DNA from: Lumbricus rubellus
Taxonomy: Eukaryota; Annelida; Clitellata; Crassiclitellata; Lumbricidae
Assembly: GCA_945859605.1 (NCBI GenBank)
Contig: OX243811.1
Coordinates: 51,406,898-51,470,897 of the forward strand
Length of the DNA: 64,000 nucleotides
Reading direction: 5' to 3'
Below are positions 11,023-21,807 of this stretch, one piece after another. The stretch's first letter is position 1, and each line of letters begins with the position of its first letter. A program made the translations under genes and the position numbers. Under the pieces are notes generated by a model. That model was not told the DNA's origin. It saw nothing but the letters and a program-made list of their open reading frames with translations, and ran no database searches.

Positions 11023-11171
11023 CATAGGCGCAACCACCCTATTGGACCCACGGGACGCGTCCCCCCAACTTTTGAGTGGTCCCCTAACTTTATTATTATG
11101 GCCCCCCCAACTTTTAGGACGTGATTCATTATGGTCCCCCCCCCAACTTTTAGGACGTGATTGCACCTATG
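11023..11171. mobile_element. 149-bp hAT-type MITE with internal CCCCCAACTTTT repeats
   Basis: The termini CATAGGCGCAA and, inverted, CATAGGTGCAATC form a short TIR. ACGGTCTG flanks both sides exactly (11015-11022 and 11172-11179), an 8-bp duplication as in hAT. The interior is about three copies of a unit containing CCCCCAACTTTTAGGACGTG. Confidence 0.8.
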
Positions 11172-12530
11172 ACGGTCTGTGCTCTGCAGTCTGCAGAAGT
11201 TGTGAAGCACTGCAAAATTCTTACTAGGACGTCAAAGCCAGACACCGTAGTTGAGAAGGTATAAGCTGGGAATTCAGCCGGTGGCCTAAGTGTAGCAAGG
11301 TCATGTTTGACAAGTTACTTCCGCTTACCTAGTCAGATAAATTATTCGCCACTTGGTCAGAACCGACCAAATCACCCAATGAAGTGTTCAGTAGTTTTAT
11401 ATCGAGACCTAATAATTAGTGTCGTCATTATTATGAGACACTCGGCGTAGATTAAATTCCTCTTTTCATGTAGGCTATGCTCGAGCCCTTATAATTATGG
11501 TCATATTAATAAATTATATATAAATGAGACCACAATGATAGTTGAAATCTCGTTTATATACAAAATATTTAATATCATAGCTACATGACATTGTATACAT
11601 TGTTGCGGGCTTCTATGGCCTGAAATGTCATAACAATGCGGTTTCAGTCTTTAAATTGAAGTCTATAATTTATGGCCGATGCAAAACTTAGCACGTTGAT
11701 TTAAATTATAATCTGTGAACTTTCTTGGATGAAGTAGATTCAGCGTAGCCTCTATGGGCCCCGCAGTGTGGTCTATACACTACAGTCAATATACACAGGC
11801 CTGTTTAAATATGGTCATATTGATAAATTATATAGGCTATAGCCTAATATAGCCCTATAAGACACAACAAAGATGGTTAGAATCTGATTCACATAAATAT
11901 AATTTAATGTCGTTGGACTCTTATAATTTATAATACTAGATAGGGGAATTTAAGATTACAACACAACCTCACTTCACTTCATCCCATACCCTCGCTTCTA
12001 CACCCCACTCGCACTTATTTTCCCATCCCACTGACACACCGACCCCTAACACGCCGGTCCACCTTGACTCCCCCAGTGTGCGTGGGGTACTCTGCATTGC
12101 TGATAAATTTCGCTTTTAGTCGACTCGAACCAGCCTCAACCGAAGGCTCCCCAACAACCCGCGCACCGCCCCACCCTCCTTCCCTCCTTCCCTGTGATCT
12201 TTCTTGAATCAAGTGTATACAATGTAGCCTCTAGGGGGCCCTGCAGTGTGGTCTATTCGCTACAGTCAATATACACAGGCCTGTCTAAATATGGTCATAT
12301 TCATAAATTATGTATAAATGAGACCACAATGATAGTTGAAATCTCGTCTATATACAAAAATGTTTAATGTTGACATTTATGCATTATTGCGGGCTTCTAT
12401 GGCCAGAAATGTCGTAGCAATACGGTATCAGTCTTTAATAGTCAATATGCTTTTGGTTTATGCAAGATTCCGCACGTTGGTTTAAATTCTAATCTATGAT
12501 CTTTCTTGGATGAAATGGATACAGCGTAGC

Positions 12531-14033
12531 CAGGGCCGGATTAAGCTCTCGGGGGTCCCGCCGCCATATTCTCCGGGGGCCCCTTAGTCCACCTTGACCT
12601 TCCGTCACCATGTTCCTCTCATAATTACATGTATGTTAGTGCATGCCAATATTATTGACCATAATTTTTCATAACCCAAACTTGATAATGTGTAGCTTCA
12701 TAAAAACAAAAGTAATTTTTCAGCGGCACCATTAGAGTGTAAAATCGTCGATGCGGTAGATATTGTTCAGTCTAGCGGTTTAAATCCTATATGAAACACC
12801 GATTAACTGTCGTTCACATTTTTCTACTCATGGCAGTGTGCAAGCTGGTCAAGAGTTTAATTGAAAGTGAAAGATAAGTGCAAGGAATCACTCTCAATAC
12901 TGAGAAGTTACACTGCAGTTAAGTGTTTGATTGCCATTATTCTCCGCAGATTATTCTTGAACAATGCCAGCTTGCTGAAGGGTCTAAGATCTTTTACCAT
13001 ACCATTGCAGTTGGATATCATCAGGCACATCATGTAGCATAGGCCTACATACGGAGAGCAATGGAAACGTTTGGAATGTAGATTGAAGAGCTTCAGTGTT
13101 CTGCACCATGGCAAGAGAACTTGGTGATTTAGTCGAAATTCTCTGCAATTTGCAAACAGTCATCCGGCCAAATTTTCGGGAAAATCATACCGTTTTGTCC
13201 GCCGAAAAAGTTGATGACCTTTTTTTAGTCATCCGGCCAAATTTTCGAGAAAATCATACCATTTCAGCAGCCACTGAAACAAAATGGGGGGGCACGATAC
13301 ATGGGCATTTCTAAATGGGGGGAGGGGCCATGGCCGGATTGGCCCCTCCTGGATCCGCCCTTGACTCCCATGACCTTGTCGCGACCTGCTGAAATTGTAT
13401 AGCTGGCGCCGCCACTGCTTGCGCAACATAGCGAACAGAACCATTAGAGAATAAATAGGCCTACTGCAGCTTTTAAACCACCAAAATAATTACGACTTTT
13501 CCCATGCGAGTAACCATTCTCTAATCTTGTCAGCATCCAGCACATCGAAGACCGTTCAAACTCTGAGCACATTCTGAACTTCTTTGCATGTAGCATTTGT
13601 GATCAATAATTGAAAATTATTAATTTATTGAAAATTATTAAGATAGCCTATGTATAGGCCTAACTGGCCCATCCTAATGAAAGCGCTAACCGATTGACTA
13701 AATTGCCAAAAGGTTTCAGAGCGAAATTTATCCGTAGCTCCCTTCAAATGCAACTTTATGCAATTTTATTTCATCTCATCAATGCTTCTATTTAAAAGTA
13801 TGGATTAGCGACAAAGTCATGATTATAGATTGCAGGTATATAGGGGCAATTGATTGCCTTCATAAAAGCCAATCAGCAATTGACATGAATTTAAACATCA
13901 CTGTCCTTTTAGTGACGTTGAATAAATGGGAATGTGTACATTACAAATTCTTGTTGGTCACGGACGGGGGGGCCTCTGACGGCGGGGGGCCCGCCGCCAT
14001 GGCAGACATGGCATACTGGTTAATCCGGCCCTG
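12531..14033. mobile_element. hAT element, degenerate, with perfect 8-bp TSD
   Basis: The ends are CAGGGCCGGATTAA and TTAATCCGGCCCTG, a perfect 14-bp inverted repeat. AGCGTAGC flanks both sides (12523-12530 and 14034-14041). It carries a decayed transposase remnant on the minus strand near 12908-13114. The insertion splits one unit of the 11.5-14.86 kb repeat, so it is younger than that array. Confidence 0.88.
12908..13114 (-). pseudogene. Decayed hAT transposase C-terminal fragment
   Basis: The end of this short frame reads RPFSKLALFKNNLRRIMA, matching the RSFSKLK.IKN.LRS.M pattern of the hAT dimerisation domain. The flanks are stop-ridden. It lies inside the hAT element bounded at 12531 and 14033, supporting that assignment. 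Confidence 0.6.
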
Positions 14034-14241
14034 AGCGTAGCCTCTATGAGGCATTGAGGCCCCACAGTGTGGTCTATACACTACATTCAATATACACAGG
14101 CCTGTCTAAATATGGTGATATTCCTAATTTATATATAAATGAGACCACAATGATAGTTGAAATCTCATTTATATATACAAAATGTTTATTAATGGCGACA
14201 TTTATACATTATTGCGGATTTCTATAGCCTGTAATGTCATA

Positions 14242-14525
14242 ACTGGCCTTGTTAGCTACACCGGTAAGCGAGAGCGGCATTCGTCTGTTGGATACAACGG
14301 ACTGCGGTTCAAACCCCGGGCTGGGAGTTGACATTTAGAGATTTAGATATCTCGAGCTAGCACGCATGGGACGCTGTGACGCAAGCTGCTGCGGAGCGAC
14401 CTTGGGCATGTTGCTTACCCATCATTGTCTGTGGGGAAGGCAACGGGAAACCACATCACTCATCTCATCCCCAGGTGGCGCAAGCCATAGGACCTGCCTT
14501 GGGGCAGAGAACCATCATCATCATA
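14242..14525 (+). repeat. Full tRNA-headed SINE with TSD and (CAT)n tail
   Basis: The head has GTTAGCTACACCGGTAAGCG (A box region) and GCGGTTCAAACCCC (B box). The body includes GGAAGGCAACGGGAAACCAC, a segment frequent in invertebrate SINEs, and the tail is CATCATCATCATA. AATGTCATA flanks both ends (14233-14241 and 14526-14534). It sits inside a unit of the satellite-like repeat. Confidence 0.8.
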
Positions 14526-15152
14526 AATGTCATAGCAATACGGTCTCAGTCTTTAATATCCTTTAAGCTTCCAGGGTTGATTCAAGACTTCACACGTTGA
14601 TTTAAATTATAATCTGTGATCTTTCTTGGATGAAGTGGATTCAACGTATACCCTCTATGGGGCGCCGCAGTGTAGTCTAAACGCTACTATCATTGTGGTC
14701 TCTTTTATATATAATTTAGGAATATCAACATAGTTAGACAGGCCTGTGTATATTGACTGTAGTGTATAGACCACACTGTGGGGCCTCATAGAGGCTACGC
14801 TGTATCCATTTCATCCAAGAAAGATCACAGATTAGAATTTAAACACAGGTCTTTCTAATAACGGTTCACTTCACAAGTTATATAATATAGCCCACTGGTT
14901 AGGCCATGGCTATTGTTATAACCTCAAACTTTATTGCTTCGTGTGGCAAGTTATCAACATAATTATAGGTTTAGTGAAACAATTTAAGCAAACTGAAGAC
15001 AACCCTGTTAGGAGGACTTTGGTTCCGCTAAGCCGAGTAGGCCGACATAACGAAATAGCGACACTACATGAACAAGAATAATAGCCAAAAAAATTATTAT
15101 AATTATTTGGTCCATAAATATGAGTATTAATAGTAATTAATAATAACAATCA

Positions 15153-15155
15153 TAT

Positions 15156-15222
<67 letters not shown>

Positions 15223-15268
15223 AATGATGATGATGATGGTGGTGGTGGTGTGGTGGTGGTGGTGGTGG

Positions 15269-15321
<53 letters not shown>
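15153..15321. repeat. Compound (GAT)n/(GGT)n microsatellite
   Basis: About 80 bp of GAT repeats, a 35-bp GGT-type core, then about 55 bp of GAT repeats. The poly-His and poly-Ile frames over it are artefacts. It abuts a hAT MITE that begins at 15326. Confidence 0.9.
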
Positions 15322-15325
15322 TCTA

Positions 15326-15710
15326 CATGGGCGTCCACAGCGGGGCGCAATGGGGCGCAAGTGCGCCCCTCTGGATTTTTCGCATAGTTCGCACATAAAT
15401 TTAGATTATTTTGTTGTGATTGTTACAACGCGATTTTCAATGTGATTATCGATTCCTTCTACAAGTTGAACCTATTTATCTTTCTTTGGGCGCAGAACGT
15501 ATAGGTAGGCTATAGTATTCTCTCGTGGTAATATGGAAATTCAAACTGGTAATATGGAAATTCAAACTGGTAATATGGACATTCAAACTGGTAATATGGA
15601 CATTCAAACTGGTAATATGGAAATTCAAACTGTCACCCATTAAATTTAGACCATGTGACAATTATTTAGAAGTTTGCGCCCCCCTAGAAAAATTCCTGCG
15701 GACGCCCATG
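15326..15710. mobile_element. hAT-type MITE, family M1 copy A, with 21-bp internal expansion
   Basis: The termini CATGGGCGTCC and GGACGCCCATG are inverted repeats. The flanks GATGTCTA (15318-15325) and GATGTATA (15711-15718) match at 7 of 8 positions. The body is the reverse complement of the copy at 57274-57575. Five tandem 21-bp units (GGTAATATGGAAATTCAAAC plus T) at about 15528-15632 are single in the other copy. Confidence 0.85.
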
Positions 15711-15718
15711 GATGTATA

Positions 15719-17979
15719 TTATTTTTATTGCGCCATATTATAACACGGCACATGACACTACAATTGAGTCTAATAATTAAGCAAACACAAGAACACGACT
15801 CACTGCAAGTGAATTGCGTGTGAAGAGCTTGCTTAATGCTCAGGGTCAATACACAGCCTTCTGATGTGGATTCGAACCCTCGACCTTCCAACTCCATGGC
15901 ATCGAATGCACACCGACTCTAAGGCGCTCCTTAATTTGTCCAAAAGACGCCAAAGTATTTATTGGTAAGTCTTGATAATGTGTTTATATTCTGCATAACT
16001 CCCTTGCTGGTTGCATGCACTCTGCCAGCGCCAGCCCCAATCCTGGACAAATGAGTAGGGCTAATGAACTGCAAAATATTCTACAATAACCAATGTATCG
16101 AAGTCATTTAGGCTACAGTAACTGACGAAACTATATGTCGCTGGCTAAAAAAGAGGATTGTCGTTAATTATTAGATTGAAATCTTAGCAAAGATGGGACG
16201 CTAGACTTAAGTGTTCGTTGAATAAAAATATATTATTGGCTTTGTAATGAATTCCTAAGCATCAATTACATCGTTCAGTTGAGAGAAATTTTAGCTGAAA
16301 TAAAATAACAGATAACACGAGCAGTGGTGCTCGTCAAAAGCACATTCTTAATTTTACACACTAGTCAATATTATTATTCGTTGACGGCAGGATGCGACGC
16401 AGTGCCGTGCCGCGAGCAATATACGGTGACCCCATGCAGGTGATTCAGTGGTCACTCTGTCCGTTGAGCGACGGCAGCTTGCAGCGTGAACGCCGCGTCG
16501 CTGCAACTGGTCACTACTCGAATGAGCGGCCAGGTGGCGCCACGTACTGGACTCAAGTCGAGTTATATATAGGAAAAAAGAATTTGGGGGAAAATTTTTC
16601 AAAAACACTAAATGAGCACGAATCAAGAGGTTTTAAGGCTTTAAAGGTAAAATTTTTAGGCGGACCAAAGTCAGGCCCAACCTTAAATTTTTGGCCCAAT
16701 TAATGTGAGTATGATACGAGATATGGCCAACCTTAGACAGAAACATAAACCTATATATATATATATATATATATATAGTCTGCTTGTTGTTGTGAGCTTG
16801 AAACTTGTGCAATGTCGATTAAATCGATCTTGTCATCGATCTCATGGTATGTGTGTGTGTGTCATGTTTTCCAGTGCGTGAATTAAGCAGTTGAGTGAGT
16901 CATTCAGTCACTCATGCTATCATGATATTATCGTCCGATGACAATGACTATGGCAATGGCAATGTAAGTTCTTGTTGGCTAATAAACGGGGGTTGGCTCC
17001 TCGCTCTGAAATGGGCTGCCTTTGGCATTGTGCTTGTTCCCAGGATCTATACTCTGGCTCTTCTTATGCTCATCTAAAAACTGTCCTTTTCAACCGTGTA
17101 ATGGTCGGAGCGCTCCTGAGTGGTAGCCTTTGAGCCTTGGGAGGAGGTTCCATAAGTATTTGCAATGAATGAGAAAATACCGTACATAGATATCCAGATA
17201 CAATAAAAACACAGATAAATATATAAACATAGGCTACAGTCGTACACACATACATGCATACAAGCGTAGGTCTGCGCAATGCCAATAATTATTTTTGATG
17301 AGCCCGCTTACAGCTTTAGCCTCGAGCATTCATAAAATAATCACTTTTCTCCAGTCTACATTAATATGGTAATCTATTTGAATGAATGCTTAATACCAAG
17401 GTTCTTGTGTGGATAGATCTTGGCTTAATACCGCTCTGCCTTGCTCTACTTACGGGACGTGTATGACCTTGAGCTATTACCCAATTGCCCTATTTACATA
17501 TAGATCTATCTACACACTAGTACACGGGGTGCTTGATTGTTCGTTTTAGGACACCACCACACCAATAACAACAACAACTGCGACGTAGATGCGAAAAGCC
17601 ACTGGGAATTTTCCTGTATAGGCCTACCAGAGACCGTCGGAAGCCTTCCTATAATCGACATTCTTACGCAGGCTGATGCACGCTGGCACTCGCACAGCAG
17701 CAGTTGACAAATGACGATTATTGTTTTAAGTGTATCGGAAAGCAGCGTCTGAATTCATCATCAGCTCAATCGGATTTGAGGATTAACGACGATATTAAAT
17801 GGTAATTAGCCATTTATAGCAGAACACGCCGATGACTGTCGTACTGCCTGCTACCTGGCGTTTGAAAGAAATTTTTGTGTTCATGATGTATAGGCCTATG
17901 CTTATTTGCATGCATGGACCAGTCTGAAGTCTACATGCATGCCAATTGGTCGTTCATTCACGGTGTGCGATCCTGAGGG
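15719..17979. other. Intergenic sequence upstream of the Hsp20-like gene
   Basis: It contains a tRNA-like minus-strand SINE head (15861-15925), an AT dinucleotide tract (16751-16777), a GC-richer block at 16390-16570 followed by TTATATATAGG, and a SINE-tail trace at 17096-17160. None of the short frames shows a domain or plausible exon structure. The distal promoter of the next gene is presumably here, but I cannot define it. Confidence 0.4.
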
Positions 17980-18024
17980 TAGATAGTTCGTCAGTTGTTT
18001 CGTTGGTCTGTTATTCGTGGAAAG

Positions 18025-20406
18025 ATGGATGGTTCTGGAAGAAGGAGCGACGAGAAGGATTCGATAAAAGTGGGAGACATCGAGAAGGAGAAGGAGATCG
18101 AGCGGCGGTTGAGGGAGTTGGGTCTGTGGGAGAACAAGCGTCTTCTGGAGAGCCGCGTTGCATCGATGCTCGACGCCCACATCGATGAGCAGGACGTCCT
18201 TTCGAGAACCCTACGCAGATGTCGGCGAAGGAGAGCAGGAGCAGAAGACGGAGGAGGAGGAAGTGGAGGTGGAAAGACGGCCGTGGAAGAGATCCGTAAC
18301 ATCATTAGTCCGAGTGTCATCCGCGACTGCTACGGACAGAAGCTCGCCTACCAGGTCAACATCCTGATGGGTTGCTTCACGAAGAACATCGAACATGAGG
18401 TCATCAATGACGTCATCATCATTCGTGGCTCGACGACCGTCAGCGATGACGACCCGAAGAGACTGACGAAGGAGCTGCGATTGGAACTTCCTGCCTCTCT
18501 CAACATGGCCGCCGTGCAGTTCAGCTACGCCGCCGGTGCTGTCAAAATTCGCGTTCCTTACCTGATTGAACTTCCGCCGTCACTGAAGCGATCGTTGGGG
18601 TCGAGTGGCGATGAGGTTCGCCCCCCAACCCAACATACGTCAATTTCCCCCATCTACTCCCTCAACATGTCGCTCAACAGATCGAAACAGGGTTCAATCG
18701 GCGCCGATAGTCTTAGTTCAGATTCACCGAACTCTGCCACGTCACTGCAGTCACCTCTGATGCCATCAGCGATGTCCGATTCTCTCACAGATTCCGTCGA
18801 TCTCCACGTGAGGGGGTCACCCTCCCCCGAATCTCCAGCAACGACGCTTCCTTTGTCCTTTCCAGTCTTCGATGACGACACCAGAGTAGCGTCTGGAAAT
18901 ACCCCTGAAACGACGATACAAGATCTGGAAAGACGTACCAACGAATCGGCGTTTGGGGGAAGCGTTGGGGTAGCTCCCACTATCGCTGAAGCAGTTCGTT
19001 CTAATGGGTTCAGGTTTGTCTCAGAGACTATGCCTACCGGGATTACACCGCGTGTCGCTCATGATTCCGATGAAGTTGTTTTTCACAAGCTGCAGTCAAT
19101 TTCGCAAGAAGAATCTCTTCGTAGCACAGAGAGCTTCAAGACAAACAATTTCATTGGTCAACGTGATTCGGAGAAACATGGTCAAACGCTAGTCGATGAA
19201 TATCATAACGGCGACTTAGATCTGAGCGATTCAAAAAGCCTATCTGATGCGATCTCGAAGCGGGCTCAGACGAGGTGTGACGAAGCTGTTGATGCGAATA
19301 TTATCGATGAAAGACTTGGAAATAATCTAAGAAACAGAGCAGTTGGTACTAACATGGAAGCCATCTACGTAAATATTCCCGATAGCAGCGATATAAGTGT
19401 AGCCGATGACCTTGACGGTTCGACAACGACCTCCAAAGAATTTAGAGAACCAACGCAATTGATCTCTCCGGACCATCAATCAACTTGGTCTTCGTCAGAC
19501 CATTCTAAACCAGCCTCACGTGGCTCTAAAGACGCAAACAGATGGCAAGATGAGGGTACGATACAAGTTGCACATGTTTCAAATGATGAAGCACACTCAG
19601 CAAAGACTGATCCGAAGTGGAAAAAGTGGACAAAGTTGACAGGTGACGTTGCAGAGACTAAGCATCGAGAAGCAATAATTGATGACGTAGGCGTTCAAAA
19701 AACCGGAAGCAATAATATATCAAGCAGACGATCAACGTTCTCAACAGAACACACACACAGCCACACACTCGATGCAGCATTGAAGGAATTCGATGAGAAG
19801 CTTGTAAACGGAAGGAGGGAGAATGCGACTAAGACGAAGAATAACATTCACTACGATGATTCATCAGCTAAAGACTCACATGATAAAAGTTACAATAAGG
19901 ATAAGGACACATCAGAAGCCACTTATCGAGCTGCTTGCCATCAGAACGATCCTGATCACGATGAACATCCGTCGTTCATGGACTCAGACAACGGGAAAGC
20001 CATAAGATCAGAAGGAATTCCAACGCTGGAGAGAGGTTATCATAAGAAGACATATTCCTCAGTTCGACCACTCGATGACAGTTACAGAGTACCGGTATCG
20101 ACGGTGCAGCATAAAGCAGCTGCAAGATATGATGACACCTGTAAAGTTGCATCGGAAGATACTATATCTGACAATGTGTCAATGATATCCAGCAACGGTG
20201 GAACTTATGACAAGACGAAGACGGTGACATTGCAGCAAAATGGTGAGACAAAAGAGCGTGGTGAGACAGGCTTCCGTAGCGCCTCCGAGGATTCCCATCA
20301 TAAATGGGTTGGGACGAGCAATAAAGGCAAGACGTCACCGATACGGATGAAGCCTGTCAAGATCCTCGACTACCTCTTAGACTCTTTAGATGAAACCATA
20401 CTATAA
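18025..20406 (+). CDS. Intronless gene: alpha-crystallin/Hsp20-like domain protein with long disordered tail
   Basis: An uninterrupted frame of 793 codons. The first ATG is at 18025 (context AAGATGG, good Kozak); an in-frame TAG at 17980 rules out a longer unspliced N-terminus. Residues 20-70 are charged and probably helical. After a Gly-rich linker (75-83), residues about 105-180 look like an alpha-crystallin/CS-type beta sandwich: YQVNILMGCFTKNIEHEV, VIIIRGS, KELRLELPASLN and AGAVKIRVPY follow the order VxVxGF..edI.V, L.I.G, F.R...LP and G.L.I..P. The remaining roughly 610 residues are Ser/Thr/Asp-rich and low in hydrophobics, hence probably disordered, ending with a hydrophobic patch VKILDYLLDSL. 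Typical small heat-shock proteins are about 150-250 residues, so the tail is unusual. Function is unknown; a chaperone or scaffold role is inference from the fold only. AATAAA lies at 20430. Confidence 0.85.
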   Translation: MDGSGRRSDEKDSIKVGDIEKEKEIERRLRELGLWENKRLLESRVASMLDAHIDEQDVLSRTLRRCRRRRAGAEDGGGGSGGGKTAVEEIRNIISPSVIRDCYGQKLAYQVNILMGCFTKNIEHEVINDVIIIRGSTTVSDDDPKRLTKELRLELPASLNMAAVQFSYAAGAVKIRVPYLIELPPSLKRSLGSSGDEVRPPTQHTSISPIYSLNMSLNRSKQGSIGADSLSSDSPNSATSLQSPLMPSAMSDSLTDSVDLHVRGSPSPESPATTLPLSFPVFDDDTRVASGNTPETTIQDLERRTNESAFGGSVGVAPTIAEAVRSNGFRFVSETMPTGITPRVAHDSDEVVFHKLQSISQEESLRSTESFKTNNFIGQRDSEKHGQTLVDEYHNGDLDLSDSKSLSDAISKRAQTRCDEAVDANIIDERLGNNLRNRAVGTNMEAIYVNIPDSSDISVADDLDGSTTTSKEFREPTQLISPDHQSTWSSSDHSKPASRGSKDANRWQDEGTIQVAHVSNDEAHSAKTDPKWKKWTKLTGDVAETKHREAIIDDVGVQKTGSNNISSRRSTFSTEHTHSHTLDAALKEFDEKLVNGRRENATKTKNNIHYDDSSAKDSHDKSYNKDKDTSEATYRAACHQNDPDHDEHPSFMDSDNGKAIRSEGIPTLERGYHKKTYSSVRPLDDSYRVPVSTVQHKAAARYDDTCKVASEDTISDNVSMISSNGGTYDKTKTVTLQQNGETKERGETGFRSASEDSHHKWVGTSNKGKTSPIRMKPVKILDYLLDSLDETIL

Positions 20407-20429
20407 CTTAGTCTATAAGGCATTAGACG

Positions 20430-20435
20430 AATAAA
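20430..20435 (+). terminator. Polyadenylation signal AATAAA
   Basis: A canonical hexamer 24 bases after the stop codon of the intronless gene. It would give a very short 3' UTR, and a downstream alternative is possible. Confidence 0.5.
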
Positions 20436-20778
20436 CAAAGGGACCGTGAACCTCAAAGACTTATATATGTTCATAACAACCACAACGACTTATCAAAGCC
20501 TTCAAAACGCCCGAAGAGCGGAAATGGCTGCCGAGCGATGCCGGAAGCCAGTTCATTTTTAAATGTTTGACTATATCCTTCCTGGTTAGGCCATCATTTA
20601 GGCCTGTACATGAAGTGTCAACGGCCGTAGATATATAGGCCCGTAGCCCTTTTGGCCGTGCATGCTATTGTTATCTTGTGACCAACATTCAAAAGGAACG
20701 CAGCATTTTATTGTGAACATGATTGTGTAGACGCCTAGCGGTTGTTATTGTCATCGCAAGTGATCGAGAGTCACTTAA

Positions 20779-21444
20779 TTATATATATATATATATATGA
20801 TTATATAAATATATATATTATGTATATATAATTATATATACACTGTTGACTATGATGTGCAACGAATAGACGCCAATCACAATGAAGAATTTCATGTCTA
20901 GGGCATTAAATAATTATAATCATATATATATATATATATATATACAGTATATATATATCATTATAAGCATATCTGTTGACGCGTAGGTCAACTATATTTA
21001 GGGGGGCGCCCCTGTTACTGTTTTGGACCAGTGAATAATTATGTAGGCCTACACGTACGTATGTATACGCATGTATTGTATGTATTGTATGTATGTATGT
21101 ATGTATGTATGTATGTATGTATGTATGTATGTATGTAGGTACGTACGTACGTACGTACGTACGTATATACGTAGGCTACGTACGTGCGTACGTACGTACA
21201 CGTGCATGCATGCATGTATGCTTGTATGTATTCATGTGTGTATGTACTTATGTATGTACCTACTTATGGAGGCCTATGTCTTCCTGTTCATATATGCGTA
21301 TGTTTGCATACATGTATATGCAATTATGCATATAATGATTTATCGGTTTTTATGTATGCACGTACTCGTGAGAATGTATGCACTTGTCCTATGTATGCTA
21401 TTCGCATGCATATATATCGATTGCAAGTATGTGAGGATATAGGC

Positions 21445-21516
<72 letters not shown>
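20779..21516. repeat. Microsatellite cluster: (TA)n, (GTAT)n, (GTAC)n, (GT)n
   Basis: TA tracts lie at 20779-20840 and 20918-20960. A GTAT tetranucleotide tract (21077-21136) turns into GTAC/ACGT steps (21137-21200), and a (GT)n tract of about 60 bp ends the cluster (21456-21515). The Tyr-Val-Cys-Met frames here are artefacts. Confidence 0.9.
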
Positions 21517-21518
<2 letters not shown>

Positions 21519-21642
21519 GCATCCTCTAATGATCCTCTAAAATGCTGCATGGACGACCATGGTCTTGTTGCTCACTTTCCACAGTGTGACAGTTTATGAT
21601 TATACAGCCTGGCTGGACGGTCATGGATGGCGTCCATGTACT

Positions 21643-21799
21643 CAGTATGAGAATTGTGGAAAAATAACTGGGGGGGTTGGCCTATGATAAACTTGAAATT
21701 GGGGTATGAAAAACATACTTTAACATGGGGCTCTAAAAAAGACTGGGAGGGTTGAACCCCCCCCCCCCCCTCCAACCCCCTCCGGCAATTATCACCCTG
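21643..21799. mobile_element. hAT-type MITE, family M2 copy A, perfect 8-bp TSD
   Basis: It begins CAGTATGAGAATTG and ends CAATTATCACCCTG. CATGTACT is duplicated exactly (21635-21642 and 21800-21807). It contains TTGAAATTGGGGTATG and a poly-C stretch, and is nearly identical to the copy at 23349-23490. Confidence 0.88.
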
Positions 21800-21807
21800 C
21801 ATGTACT

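Larger units (their letters stand above)
11470..14860. repeat. Long tandem/satellite-like repeat, interrupted by hAT and SINE insertions
   Basis: Segments recur in order: CTTTCTTGGATGAAGT, GCAGTGTGGTCTATAC, ACACAGGCCTGT, AAATGAGACCACAATGATAG, GCGGGCTTCTATGGCC and ATGTCATAACAATGCGG. Recognisable starts are near 11725, 12205, 12508/14034 (split by a hAT) and 14620. From 14690 to 14850 one copy runs in inverse orientation. Spacing between copies is uneven (roughly 300-800 bp after removing insertions). No coding function is apparent. Confidence 0.7.

Noticed and set aside
15127..15396. Poly-His / poly-Ile open frames
   Set aside because: They are translations of a (GAT/GGT)n microsatellite with no start context or splice signals.
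17991..18320. 109-residue minus-strand frame
   Set aside because: A shadow of the intronless plus-strand gene, which has domain evidence.
21071..21519. Cys/Tyr/Met-rich frames over 100 residues
   Set aside because: They are products of GTAT, GTAC and GT microsatellites.
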